From Paenibacillus eucommiae (GTDB taxonomy: Bacteria; Bacillota; Bacilli; Paenibacillales; NBRC-103111): a stretch of DNA of 64,000 nucleotides. How positions within the stretch are numbered: position 1 is the stretch's first letter; each line of letters opens with the position of its first letter. Shown in pieces: positions 17,743 to 26,016 of the stretch. The translations under genes and the position numbers were made by a program. The stretch spans positions 210,533 to 274,532 of the forward strand of contig NZ_JAGGLB010000010.1 in the NCBI RefSeq assembly GCF_017874215.1, given 5' to 3'. A model generated the notes under the pieces. That model saw only the letters and a program-made list of their open reading frames with translations. It had not been told where the DNA came from and did not search any database.

Positions 17743-19276
17743 GCGGGCTCACCCCCTTGTTACCCGGAGAGATGCGGGTTTCTTGCTCTACGGCTTCCTC
17801 CTCATCGTGGAACAACCGCCTGCTAACAATGTCCGCGAAGGTCAAGAACGATACCACATCAAAAGCTAATGTAAATAAAAACAAATGCTTCGCCAAATCT
17901 GCATCTCCAGCACCAATAATGGAAACAATAATACCTGAGATGCCGGTCAGAATCATAGTCACCAACAAAATCAGTCTCTGCACCCTTCGAGGATTTTTCT
18001 CTCTTACAGCTCTAAGGAAGGACGGCGTGTACAAACCTGCCACAATAAGGCTCCAGATCACGATAAAGCCTAACGTTTTTGGTGTGGCTGCTTGCTTGAA
18101 CCAGCTGTAGATGGAGAAAAAGCCAGTGTGCTCCCCAAACTCCTTCCCAGCTATAGCTTCGTAATTACCCATTGCATCGGGCCGGATTGTAAAAGAATTT
18201 TTTGCAGCTATTTGAAAAATGGAGCCTAACTGATCAGGATGAACCAAGTAATAGGCTAATATCGATGTGAAGCTGTACTTGCTGTAGAAATGCTCCTCCA
18301 GCTTTTTAGAGTTAACATCTACAGTACTGAAAGGCTCATAGTATATCGCACCTTTTAATATGGCGTACTGTTCGTTGATGTCAAAGGATTTCATCGCATC
18401 CTCGGGATTGGCTGACTGCATAAGTACACCGCGGGTCATTGCGTGGTATTGGTTGATATACACAAATTCCTTAGATATCATCGTGTAAGCGACAATCCCT
18501 GAAAGAAATAGAAGAACGAGCGAGAATGATGTCCATAGACGATAGCTTTTTCCTTTGCGGATAAAAATCAGCGCCAGTCCCATCAAGGCTGCAATAATGC
18601 CAACAGGCGCATTTTGTTGCTTGGACATTGTCAGTACAAGGGTACTGATGACAAATACGCCCAGCATGACATAGTCATTATACCTGTTCCGGTACATCAG
18701 CAGCCAAGACGCTGCCATGAGCAGCACCATGATATAGACGATACTTTCCCCATAAAAAGAATTGAAATACGCTGTGTAGGCCGTATCACCGAATATGAAT
18801 ATCGCCACAGCAGCTATCACATAGCCACGTTTCTTCGGGACCTTCCAGGTGACAGCTTCGATCAAGAGATAGACCGCAATCACGAGCAGCAGCGTAAACA
18901 TCATAGCCTGAAAGCGGATATCGAACACTACCGAGCTAAAGAGGAGTTTATTCAGGAAAATAGCAGCTTTAATAAATAAGGACTGGGAAGAAACAACAAC
19001 CGTTGGATTCTCATTAAAGTATTGAAAAATGCCATACTGCTTCACAAAGTACCCAAAGCGCAAATTGTCATAATCCGGTTCATTGAAGTAAAGCCCATTG
19101 CTGTATATGATCCGAAAGAAATCTCCGTTGTCAGCCATCCCTACATAGGGGGGAACGAACAAGGCGAACCCAGTAATCAATAAAACACCAATCGCAGCAA
19201 ACATCGATGGGGAAATATAGCGACTGGCCCGGATCCATATGCTGCGCAACCATTGAGCTTTCCACTTCTCTGTCAT
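17720..19276 (-). CDS. Polytopic membrane protein, GT-C/WsfD-like (PssA position)
   Basis: About 518 residues with roughly 10-12 transmembrane segments. An early extracytoplasmic loop carries YVGMADNGDFFRIIYSNGLY, whose ADNGDF acidic motif is seen in WsfD-like and other GT-C-type glycan hexosyltransferases that use lipid-linked donors. ATG at 19276 is preferred because AAGGTGG lies eight bases upstream; GTG 19288 is the alternative. It is second in the right-hand EPS operon, the place of pssA in Listeria, where side-chain galactosylation of the EPS is expected. Decoration of the polymer from a lipid-linked sugar is my inference; the exact reaction is not shown by the sequence. Confidence 0.7.
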   Translation of the reverse strand: MTEKWKAQWLRSIWIRASRYISPSMFAAIGVLLITGFALFVPPYVGMADNGDFFRIIYSNGLYFNEPDYDNLRFGYFVKQYGIFQYFNENPTVVVSSQSLFIKAAIFLNKLLFSSVVFDIRFQAMMFTLLLVIAVYLLIEAVTWKVPKKRGYVIAAVAIFIFGDTAYTAYFNSFYGESIVYIMVLLMAASWLLMYRNRYNDYVMLGVFVISTLVLTMSKQQNAPVGIIAALMGLALIFIRKGKSYRLWTSFSLVLLFLSGIVAYTMISKEFVYINQYHAMTRGVLMQSANPEDAMKSFDINEQYAILKGAIYYEPFSTVDVNSKKLEEHFYSKYSFTSILAYYLVHPDQLGSIFQIAAKNSFTIRPDAMGNYEAIAGKEFGEHTGFFSIYSWFKQAATPKTLGFIVIWSLIVAGLYTPSFLRAVREKNPRRVQRLILLVTMILTGISGIIVSIIGAGDADLAKHLFLFTLAFDVVSFLTFADIVSRRLFHDEEEAVEQETRISPGNKGVSPLAAQKSV

Positions 19277-19298
19277 CTCGGTGTCCACCTTCGTTTCA

Positions 19299-20444
19299 TT
19301 AATACGAATATGCGAGCAATGCCATCAAGTTATCGAAAGAATAGGCCTGATTCCTGTCTGTATCTCCGAATCCTCCATAGAAGGGGCTATCGGACTGCTC
19401 AACTTGAAAAGCATTCATTCGTTGAATACTTTGCTCATATAGCGAGTAATCTCCGATCTCGGAGCCTATCATAGCCGTGATGGCATAAATGGCCGTCGAT
19501 TGAATCGAATTGGCCGGAACTCCTTCTTTCGTATATTGGCCGAACAGTGTTCCCGCCTGCACGTGCTCCTTCAAGTAGCTAATACTTTCCGGCTTCGCTT
19601 GCTTCACCTCTGCCAGATGCAGAATCGTAAGCAATGACTCTACGGTATGGATGGGGCCTGAAGCATAATCGTCCGTATCATAGTGAAAGCGAGCTTCATA
19701 AAAAGGAAACTCATCAGATATATATCCGTTTTGTACAATGGTTCTCATTTGCTCCAGCATTTTTTGTCGTTTACCGTTAGAAACCGGCAGCATCCCTAAC
19801 GTTTTCAAGTCGATATAGCATAAAGTGATTGATGAATTTGCCATACGATAAGCTTCGTCATAGAAATCGTGGACGTATCCATCCTTCACATTGTTGCTGT
19901 AGAAACGTTTGCCGTATTTGTCAGCTTTCTTCGTGTAAGCCGAGTTAGCAAATGCTTGTCCCGCTTCATACAGAGCACGTATGATACGTAAATCATCTAC
20001 AGCCGCATTAACCGTGTAGGTTTTGTCCTGCTTTGGGCTGTAGCGGTAGCTGAATCCGGTTTTTAGGTCAAACGTCTCTTTGGCTAGCGCCCAGACCTGA
20101 TCGAACAATGGCTTCTGCTTCGTTAGCGTGGCATACCTTAGCTGCAAGGACGCTGATTCACTCAACACCTCATGTCCAGTCGCTACTTCAGAGGACTGAT
20201 CTGTGTCTTCGTAGTTCGTATACACACCGTTCGGCCCCAACAGCCGGGCCTGGATAAACTCGTAGAGCCTATCCTGTTCCCTTGTCAGGTTAACCTTGCT
20301 TCCAAATGAATGGCTCGGCAGCACATCTACACTGGAAGCAACATTTGGCCGCTCTGTCTGCTTATATGCCATGAATATGACGACTCCTAACAAGACACAA
20401 ACCGCTAATAAGCCCAGCTTTTTCACAGTTCGACTTCCAGGCAA
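19299..20444 (-). CDS. Membrane-anchored GH8-like glycoside hydrolase (YdaJ/PssZ-like)
   Basis: A 381-residue protein with one N-terminal membrane helix (LGLLAVCVLLGVVIFMAY) and an (alpha/alpha)6-barrel of the GH8/BcsZ type. The segment VLSESASLQLRYATLTKQ corresponds to the GH8 helix with the catalytic Glu; AAVDDLRIIRALYEAGQAF carries the paired Asp residues, and SFDNLMALLAY closes the fold. TTG start at 20444 has AAAGGAGGG upstream. It is the first gene of the right-hand EPS operon. In Listeria the comparable PssZ degrades the Pss polymer, so trimming, release or turnover of the product is the likely function. Confidence 0.75.
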   Translation of the reverse strand: MPGSRTVKKLGLLAVCVLLGVVIFMAYKQTERPNVASSVDVLPSHSFGSKVNLTREQDRLYEFIQARLLGPNGVYTNYEDTDQSSEVATGHEVLSESASLQLRYATLTKQKPLFDQVWALAKETFDLKTGFSYRYSPKQDKTYTVNAAVDDLRIIRALYEAGQAFANSAYTKKADKYGKRFYSNNVKDGYVHDFYDEAYRMANSSITLCYIDLKTLGMLPVSNGKRQKMLEQMRTIVQNGYISDEFPFYEARFHYDTDDYASGPIHTVESLLTILHLAEVKQAKPESISYLKEHVQAGTLFGQYTKEGVPANSIQSTAIYAITAMIGSEIGDYSLYEQSIQRMNAFQVEQSDSPFYGGFGDTDRNQAYSFDNLMALLAYSY

Positions 20445-20794
20445 ATTGCTAGCTCCCTCCTTTTAATCGGATATGTAAAAAATTAAACATCATGATTTAT
20501 TTTGCAGTTCAGTTTTCATTCAAAAAATTCACATTGATTCCAGATTCTCTATTCCTATTCAATAACCCTTTATTATACGATATAATAGATCACTATTCGA
20601 TATGATATGACAAATTTCGCGTTTTTGCAAAGAAGTGCTGGCCTGCAGCAAAGGTCTAAAGCCTCATTATTCCCAAAAAAAACGGCCTCGAAAACGCCAA
20701 ATAAGCCCGCCGTTCCTCATAAAAATGAGCAGCAGACCCTTTATACAATTGTAAATTAAATCAGTTAAATGATATAAATTGGAAATAAGAAAGG

Positions 20795-22146
20795 CGCCTT
20801 GTGGCTTTTGATGAGTATGTTTGTGACGTGGGAGCGTTGCGGAGGGAATGGCTGTGGGCTCCAGCCGCTGTTAAAGATTTGCTCCCTTGAATGGAATGGA
20901 TGAGGTGGTAGGAACAAATCTTTAAAGGCGGACGCTATCGCTCTTCCTCCCACACCCCTTACCTCTCTTTAGCTATAATCGCACGAATCACACGAACACC
21001 AAGCTCAAACGGACAACCTGCAAGGGCTTTTCTCTGGATGGAAGGAGATTTCCCCGCAGGCCAAGCCGCTGGGACTGAAGATCGGCCCCGCCAACAGGCG
21101 CAACCGAGAGGATCTACTGCTTTATCCAACTTTAACGATGTTTTTCATCGTTAAAAGCATAAAGTCCCCCCCACATCCATACTTTAACGATACCACCCTG
21201 AGAGACCATCCGCCCTCTTTTAACGATGAAAATCATCATTAACGTGACGGATTGACCTGGAATTCTTATTTTAACGATGAAAAACATCGTTAAGTGGCGT
21301 ACGCTCATTTCAGCGGAGGGCGGGCTGCAACTAACGCGCGTCCTCCCCTGATCCCCAATGTTGTCAGGTTAACGAGAGGCGGCGGTCGCGAATGGGAAGC
21401 CAGTAACTGTAACGGACACCAGCGCTCCTTAGCGCCCCCCAAAAGCCCAGCTGGAATTGTAACGGACATTAGCGCCTCTTACAGCCCTAACGGAGCGTAT
21501 TTTTCCCTTGTTGAGCGGGTTAAGAGTCGCTAATGTCCGTTAGGATGGGAGACGGATGAAAAAAACGCGTCTAAGGTGCAACCATGTCTAAACTTGCCCC
21601 ACTATGCTTCCAATTTTATGGAAACATCAAATATTGGAAATTAAGTTGATTTTATATAAATAATAAATATCCAAATGAGCCCAATAATAATAATTTTCCC
21701 CTTTTAAAAGCACTGGGAACGAACAAAATTACTAAAAACAGCTATGGCTTGCCGCGGACCCCCGACATGAAAGCGGCTCTTTTACAGAAAATAGAGCTGG
21801 GGCTCTACGAGGAGAGATCAAATTTCATCATATATAGGTAAAATAGTATATTTTCCGCTCTTGAACAACGCTCATATGGAGCTAATATGAAATCCCATTT
21901 TTCTGGAAGCGTTGTGGGGCAAGCTTAGGCAACCATGTCCGTTAGAAATCCGTCCGCTCCCCGCTCTCCGCTTGCCGTTGCTCGGGCTGCTCGGCGTATC
22001 GCCTGAGAAGTTGCTTAACCTGACAACATTGCCCCTGATCCCTTCCCTCTCAGCTAAAAAGTGCCGAACCTGCCACGATCAAATGGATAACGGACTGCTA
22101 ATAGAAGTTAATTCCCTGAGGGAGAGGGATAGTGGCGATAGGATAA
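20795..22146 (+). repeat. Composite structured repeat, copy C, interrupted by a TIR element
   Basis: It includes the long hairpin 20842-20965 and palindromes at 21131-21155 (T5 loop), 21219-21242 (AAAAT) and 21270-21293 (A5). Palindrome 2 is reduced to its left arm at 21183-21191. The right part resumes at 22031 and ends GGGATAGTGGCGATA, as copy G does; between lies the TIR element 21357-22030. Bases 20445-20794 hold only AT-rich sequence with a TATAAT near 20577 that may be the -10 of the EPS operon; no convincing -35 was seen. Confidence 0.8.
21357..22030. mobile_element. Non-autonomous element with terminal inverted repeats and 11-bp flanking duplication
   Basis: The ends are AATGTTGTCAGGTTAA (21357-21372) and its exact complement TTAACCTGACAACATT (22015-22030), 17 bp if the flanking C/G pair is counted. 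CCCCTGATCCC stands directly outside both ends (21345-21355 and 22032-22042), as expected of a target-site duplication. The 674-bp interior has no credible transposase. It contains a 22-bp inverted pair, one mismatch, around AACGGACATTAGCG (21460-21481/21521-21542) and an inverted GTGGGGCAAGCTTAG-like pair (near 21585 and 21914). Its right 120 bp recurs inverted at 63811-63937. Confidence 0.8.
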
Positions 22147-22296
22147 TCTGAGCTTCCTTACTGACTCCATCGGAGGATGAATAGTTACACTGTCTACTTT
22201 CCCTCTGTAAAGCTACACTGTGTATTCGGGAATTTTTTTTCACTCCTTAACCCAGAAAACTTACACTTTCTAATAAGTTCATTAAAAAAGAGCATC

Positions 22297-22701
22297 TTAG
22301 ATACGCTTGCTTCTCATCGCATATTCCCGCTTCACTTTATCATCCTCCAAGAACCCTTGATATTCAGGAGATTCCATGGCGTATATCGCTATTTTCCCCT
22401 CGTTATTATGGTGGACGCCCCAACCGTATTTTTTGGGAAGCAATGAGGCTCTCATGCAAGGGTGCGACTTCTGAAATAATTGTTCGCGTATTTGCTCCAG
22501 ATTGTCTTTGGGACTATCGCTGCGTTTGATATGGACCTCAAAGATTAAATCCTCAAGAGTGTACGTATATGGAGCTTGGGTCAGCAGCTCGTACTGAATC
22601 AGGTGAATGGGCTTACTGTCTTTTTTAGTCACAGGAACTACGCCCGTTTCAACAGGACAATCCGTCGAGACTTCAATAAATGTGTTCTTAATCATCATCA
22701 T
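22297..22701 (-). CDS. DUF6157-family protein
   Basis: A 134-residue cytoplasmic protein of a small uncharacterised family. It begins NTFIEVSTDCPVETGVVP and contains the family-typical LIQYELLTQAPYTYTLEDL, then RASLLPKKYGWGVHHNNEGK and IAIYAMESPEYQ. Its start overlaps the stop of the WYL regulator by four bases (ATGA), so the two are translationally coupled. Three consecutive ATG codons occur at the start; GGAGGG precedes the first. Function is unknown; an operon with a ligand-sensing regulator hints that it is under the control of that regulator. Confidence 0.75.
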   Translation of the reverse strand: MMMIKNTFIEVSTDCPVETGVVPVTKKDSKPIHLIQYELLTQAPYTYTLEDLIFEVHIKRSDSPKDNLEQIREQLFQKSHPCMRASLLPKKYGWGVHHNNEGKIAIYAMESPEYQGFLEDDKVKREYAMRSKRI

Positions 22702-23687
22702 GATGGATCCCTCCTGGCCTTGTTCATTTCCTGATAATATATCGCCAAGCCTGAAGTAACAGCCTCCATCTTCTCAATCAGCACATCTGGCTCCAGGATG
22801 GTAATCGCTCTTCCATACGGAAGCAGAAAATAAGGTACGTAAGTCAGTAAGGATTCCACGCCAAGCTTGAAAAGCGCTTGTTCTGCAGTTCGTTCCACAA
22901 GCGCATGCCCGAATAACCAATGCTGGCACAAATCATTAAGCGCTTGCTCATGCCCCCAAATCTTTACGGGTACAAGCAAGTCCGCTTCTAATGCATTGGG
23001 AAGCAGATTGCTCATCAGAAAATCCCGGGCGGAAAATTCGGAAGGCCTCTCAAAGCGGCCTGCTGTTCGTACTAAAGTCTGGATACGGTCTACCCGGAAG
23101 CTCCGCAATCCTTGTCGTAAACGACAATACCCAACAACATACCAGTGCCCCTTCCAAAAAACGATGCCGTAAGGATCAATGCTGCGCGTTTGTGGAGGAG
23201 CTTCCTTCCCCTTATTATATTCCATTTCCAAAGTGCGACACTCTGCCGCAGCAAGCTCTAGCTCCTGGAGCACAGATTGCTGGCTGACATCGGCTGGCGG
23301 ATGAATGACAGCCAGTCCGCCTGAATGCCGTTCAATGGAACTCAACTGCTCTTCATTTGTGTATTGCTTCAATTTATCAATGGCTCTGCTTAACGCATCA
23401 GCGAAAGGATAGCCTGCCTCCTGAGCGAAAATAGAAGCGTGGATAAGCGCTTTTTGCTCGTCCATATCAAACAGTAATGGAGCTTCGGAGAAATGCTTCA
23501 ATATACTATAGCCGCCATAATGTCCAGAATCAGCAATAATCGGCACCCCGCTGGCGCATAGAGAATCAATGCATCGATAGACGGTCCGCACATGAATTTC
23601 AAGCTCATCTGCAAGCTGCTGAGCCGTCATTCGCTTACCCGATTTCAGCAGCCACAGAATGGACAGCATATTATCCGCTTTTGACAT
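22698..23687 (-). CDS. YafY/DeoR-type HTH regulator with WYL domain
   Basis: A 329-residue transcriptional regulator. The N-terminal HTH_11 reads MLSILWLLKSGKRMTAQQLA then VRTVYRCIDSLCASGVPI with the following GGYSIL wing. The WYL ligand-sensing domain (about 140-215) shows DPYGIVFWKGHWYVVGYCRL and SFRVDRIQTL, the usual WYL/PYG pattern, followed by a WCX extension. It is first of a two-gene unit with DUF6157. No strong ribosome site was seen at 23687, so the start is the least certain part. Target promoters and ligand are unknown. Confidence 0.88.
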   Translation of the reverse strand: MSKADNMLSILWLLKSGKRMTAQQLADELEIHVRTVYRCIDSLCASGVPIIADSGHYGGYSILKHFSEAPLLFDMDEQKALIHASIFAQEAGYPFADALSRAIDKLKQYTNEEQLSSIERHSGGLAVIHPPADVSQQSVLQELELAAAECRTLEMEYNKGKEAPPQTRSIDPYGIVFWKGHWYVVGYCRLRQGLRSFRVDRIQTLVRTAGRFERPSEFSARDFLMSNLLPNALEADLLVPVKIWGHEQALNDLCQHWLFGHALVERTAEQALFKLGVESLLTYVPYFLLPYGRAITILEPDVLIEKMEAVTSGLAIYYQEMNKARRDPS

Positions 23688-23794
23688 AAGGCTTACCAGT
23701 ACCTTCCTTCTTTGAAAAGAATGAATTCAACTCCATTGTAGGGTTAATCCCTTTCATTTTCAATTCCTAAAAACATTGCTTAACAAGATTAAGT

Positions 23795-23832
23795 ATAAAA
23801 AATCTTCACTGACATCTACGGTCAGTGAAGAT
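23795..23832 (-). terminator. Rho-independent terminator after the ceramidase-like gene
   Basis: On the minus strand ATCTTCACTGAC and GTCAGTGAAGAT form a perfect 12-bp stem around an 8-base loop, followed by a run of six T. It is about 100 bases beyond the stop of the ceramidase-like gene. Confidence 0.8.
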
Positions 23833-23904
23833 ACGTTAGTGAGAATAAGTTAGTGAAGTTACGTTAGTCATGATAAGTTAGTCAAGATGCGTTAATGAAG
23901 ATAA
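23821..23904. repeat. Six-unit degenerate 14-bp tandem repeat
   Basis: Six consecutive 14-base units can be laid out: GTCAGTGAAGATAC, GTTAGTGAGAATAA, GTTAGTGAAGTTAC, GTTAGTCATGATAA, GTTAGTCAAGATGC and GTTAATGAAGATAA. The first unit is also the right arm of the terminator stem, so the array seems to have grown from it. Confidence 0.8.
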
Positions 23905-23931
23905 ATGATTTGGCATAGCCAAAGGCTCTGC

Positions 23932-25281
23932 TCATAAACCTGCTTTTACAACCTCGGCCATGATAACATCCTCGATTTCCGGTACAAATGGTCCGCTAAG
24001 CCCGAAGAAATAATTGCATTCTGCTTCGTAGCCCCCCTCCCGGATCATTTGACGTGTAGGAATATAGCAGAATACACCATTAGAATAACCAAGCACCAAC
24101 GTTCTGTCGTTACCATATAGCTTTTTGATCATTAACGCATACTGCGTAGATACTTCGCCTTCAATTGCGATAATCCGGGTCGCTTCATCCAATTTCCAGC
24201 CTAATATGTAGAGCGGCAAGCTCTCCTTGATCGTACCGTTCTCGATGGCCTGAATCGTGCGTTCAGCAGCTTTTCTCTCAAAATCCGAAAGATCCGGATC
24301 ATCTTTCATCTGCATAAATTGCTCAATAGGCGTATGCTCCAGAAGCAGCATTGCATCCTGAAGCTTCGCCTCGAAATTGCAGTTTACGGGTGTAAACGGG
24401 CTGTTCTCAAGGATAGCCATGACTTCTTTGGCCAGATCAGTCCCAACTTCATCCATTTCCTCAAAGTTGCAGTTCTTGAAGCCATCTCCGGCAGCACTCT
24501 TCCTGGGCTTGATTTCTCCGCCGCAGCCTTGCAGGAACATTGCCATCACACCGGGATACGCAGATTCCAGGTATTCGGACGTCTTGCCGGAGAAGTCGCC
24601 AGAAATGAGATAGGTGGAGCCTCTCGCAGTCGTATGGCAGCCGTAATTATACAGAATTCCTTTAACCTCGCCCTTGCTGTCCGCCAGCTGCAGGACGAAC
24701 AGATCCTTATCGATTTCCCCCTCATAATAAGGAGCCCACTCCACACCATCACCCTTAGGTTTGCGGCGGCTGACACCGAAATCCGAGGATGCACGGCCGA
24801 TCAGCAGTTCACCCTCCTCAAGCTGTCTGGAACAGGTGTCCACCAAACTGAGAATCGATTCTTTCACATACGTATAGAAATGCTCATCCTCGGTATAATC
24901 AAGCTCCTCTTCCCTGCCAGCCCATGCATGCTGTCCAATACTGTAGCCGCCTTTTCTCAACTCTGTGTTGGTTCCAGTCAAATAAACAGCGCCATGAGTA
25001 TGCGAGAAATTGATCAATACCTGCTCATGCTGCAGACCGAACTTCTCCTGAAGAGCGTCCTTGATACCAACTACAAAACTGCGGTCTGAACCTAAAGCAT
25101 CTATTGTCACAAGCAGCAGTCGTGTGTTAGCCACCAGCAATACTGCTTTGGCCCAAATATCAGCGTATGCGCCTTCGCTCTTATGCGTTCTATCCCCATA
25201 GCCATGCATAAAAACAGGCTTCTCTGGCGTAATCACCTGCCCTGCCAAACCAAATTGCAAGCTGTGCAAATTATTTTCCAT
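23932..25281 (-). CDS. Neutral/alkaline ceramidase-like hydrolase
   Basis: A roughly 449-residue protein of the neutral/alkaline non-lysosomal ceramidase N-terminal family. Seen near the N-terminus: GLAGQVITPEKPVFMHGYGD, LLVTIDALG, then INFSHTHGA, the zinc/histidine motif of the family, and YNYGCHTTARG and FLQGCGGEIKPR further on. ATG at 25281 with GGAG nine bases upstream is chosen; the longer start at 25341 adds 20 unrelated residues. No signal peptide is visible, so it may act in the cytoplasm. In Bacillota such proteins are often carbohydrate-linked and of unknown substrate; ceramide cleavage is not established. It stands alone, with its own terminator downstream. Confidence 0.8.
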   Translation of the reverse strand: MENNLHSLQFGLAGQVITPEKPVFMHGYGDRTHKSEGAYADIWAKAVLLVANTRLLLVTIDALGSDRSFVVGIKDALQEKFGLQHEQVLINFSHTHGAVYLTGTNTELRKGGYSIGQHAWAGREEELDYTEDEHFYTYVKESILSLVDTCSRQLEEGELLIGRASSDFGVSRRKPKGDGVEWAPYYEGEIDKDLFVLQLADSKGEVKGILYNYGCHTTARGSTYLISGDFSGKTSEYLESAYPGVMAMFLQGCGGEIKPRKSAAGDGFKNCNFEEMDEVGTDLAKEVMAILENSPFTPVNCNFEAKLQDAMLLLEHTPIEQFMQMKDDPDLSDFERKAAERTIQAIENGTIKESLPLYILGWKLDEATRIIAIEGEVSTQYALMIKKLYGNDRTLVLGYSNGVFCYIPTRQMIREGGYEAECNYFFGLSGPFVPEIEDVIMAEVVKAGL

Positions 25282-25419
25282 AACGACCACTCCTTCATTG
25301 ACTCCAACTTCTATTTTAATAAAATAACCATCACAAAGCATGTCAAAATCGATTGTTAAGTAGTCATTTTTTAACTACAGCTTATCTTTCACTTGCTCTC
25401 AAACAGCATAAGAAAGATA

Positions 25420-25660
25420 CATTGCTGCGTCCTTTGATAAGCGTATTCTGGCTTGGGTGCGTTGCGGAGGGAATGGCTGTGGGGATGATGATGAAAGTAG
25501 ACCTGAAAGGATCTGCTACTTTAGCGATGTTTTTCATCGTTAAAAGCACCAGATCGACTCATAATCTTACTTTAACGATGAAAAACATCGTTAAGTGAAG
25601 CACACGCTCCATTCGGGAGAGCTCGGCTACTAGGGCTGCTAGGTAATGTTGTCAGGTTAA
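25420..25660 (+). repeat. Composite structured repeat, copy D (internal deletion) ending in a solo TIR
   Basis: The left segment (CTTTGATAAGCG...GGAGGGAATGGCTGTGGG) is joined directly to palindrome 1 (25520-25544, T5 loop), and palindrome 4 (25571-25594, A5 loop) follows; the right half of the long hairpin and palindromes 2-3 are missing. It ends with AATGTTGTCAGGTTAA (25645-25660), a single end of the second repeat family. Confidence 0.8.
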
Positions 25661-25706
25661 GCAGGCCAAATGTGGGAGGTTTGCTGCATACATTCCGCCG
25701 CTTTGG

Positions 25707-25937
25707 TTAAATACTATCCCCGGCAGCGTAGCCAGCCAACTTTAAGAGCTCATCCATTTGCCCGTAATGAAATGCGTTTCCTAAGGAAATAACGGTTTCC
25801 CTTGAAACCTTATAGCTGCCTGATTCTATAGAGCCAATCAATGAATAGCTTACTCCTGATTTTTCAGCAAGCTTACGGAGCGTCCAGTTTTTCTCCAGCC
25901 TAAGCTCCGTGATTTTTTGTCCAAATGTTATTTGCAT
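25707..25937 (-). CDS. Small XRE-family HTH regulator
   Basis: A 76-residue protein made almost entirely of a Cro/C1-type helix-turn-helix: GQKITELRLEKNWTLRKLAE then KSGVSYSLIGSIESGSYKVS. A short C-terminal helix (DELLKLAGYAA) follows, as in SinR/Xre-type regulators. No partner toxin or sensor gene is adjacent; it lies between repeat copy D and the HisD-like gene, 79 bases downstream of the latter on the same strand. Target unknown. Confidence 0.85.
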   Translation of the reverse strand: MQITFGQKITELRLEKNWTLRKLAEKSGVSYSLIGSIESGSYKVSRETVISLGNAFHYGQMDELLKLAGYAAGDSI

Positions 25938-26016
25938 GTTTGCATGTTCACTCCTAACTTTCTCCTCTTAGCTACTTCATTATAAACCCGCCCATGGCTT
26001 CGCTCCAGATCCTATT

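Noticed and set aside
20445..20790. c-di-GMP riboswitch ahead of the EPS operon
   Set aside because: No GEMM-type conserved core was found in this AT-rich leader; control seems to be at protein level.
24319..25089. 256-codon plus-strand ORF
   Set aside because: Antisense to the ceramidase-like gene, which has clear family motifs; the ORF is an out-of-frame shadow.
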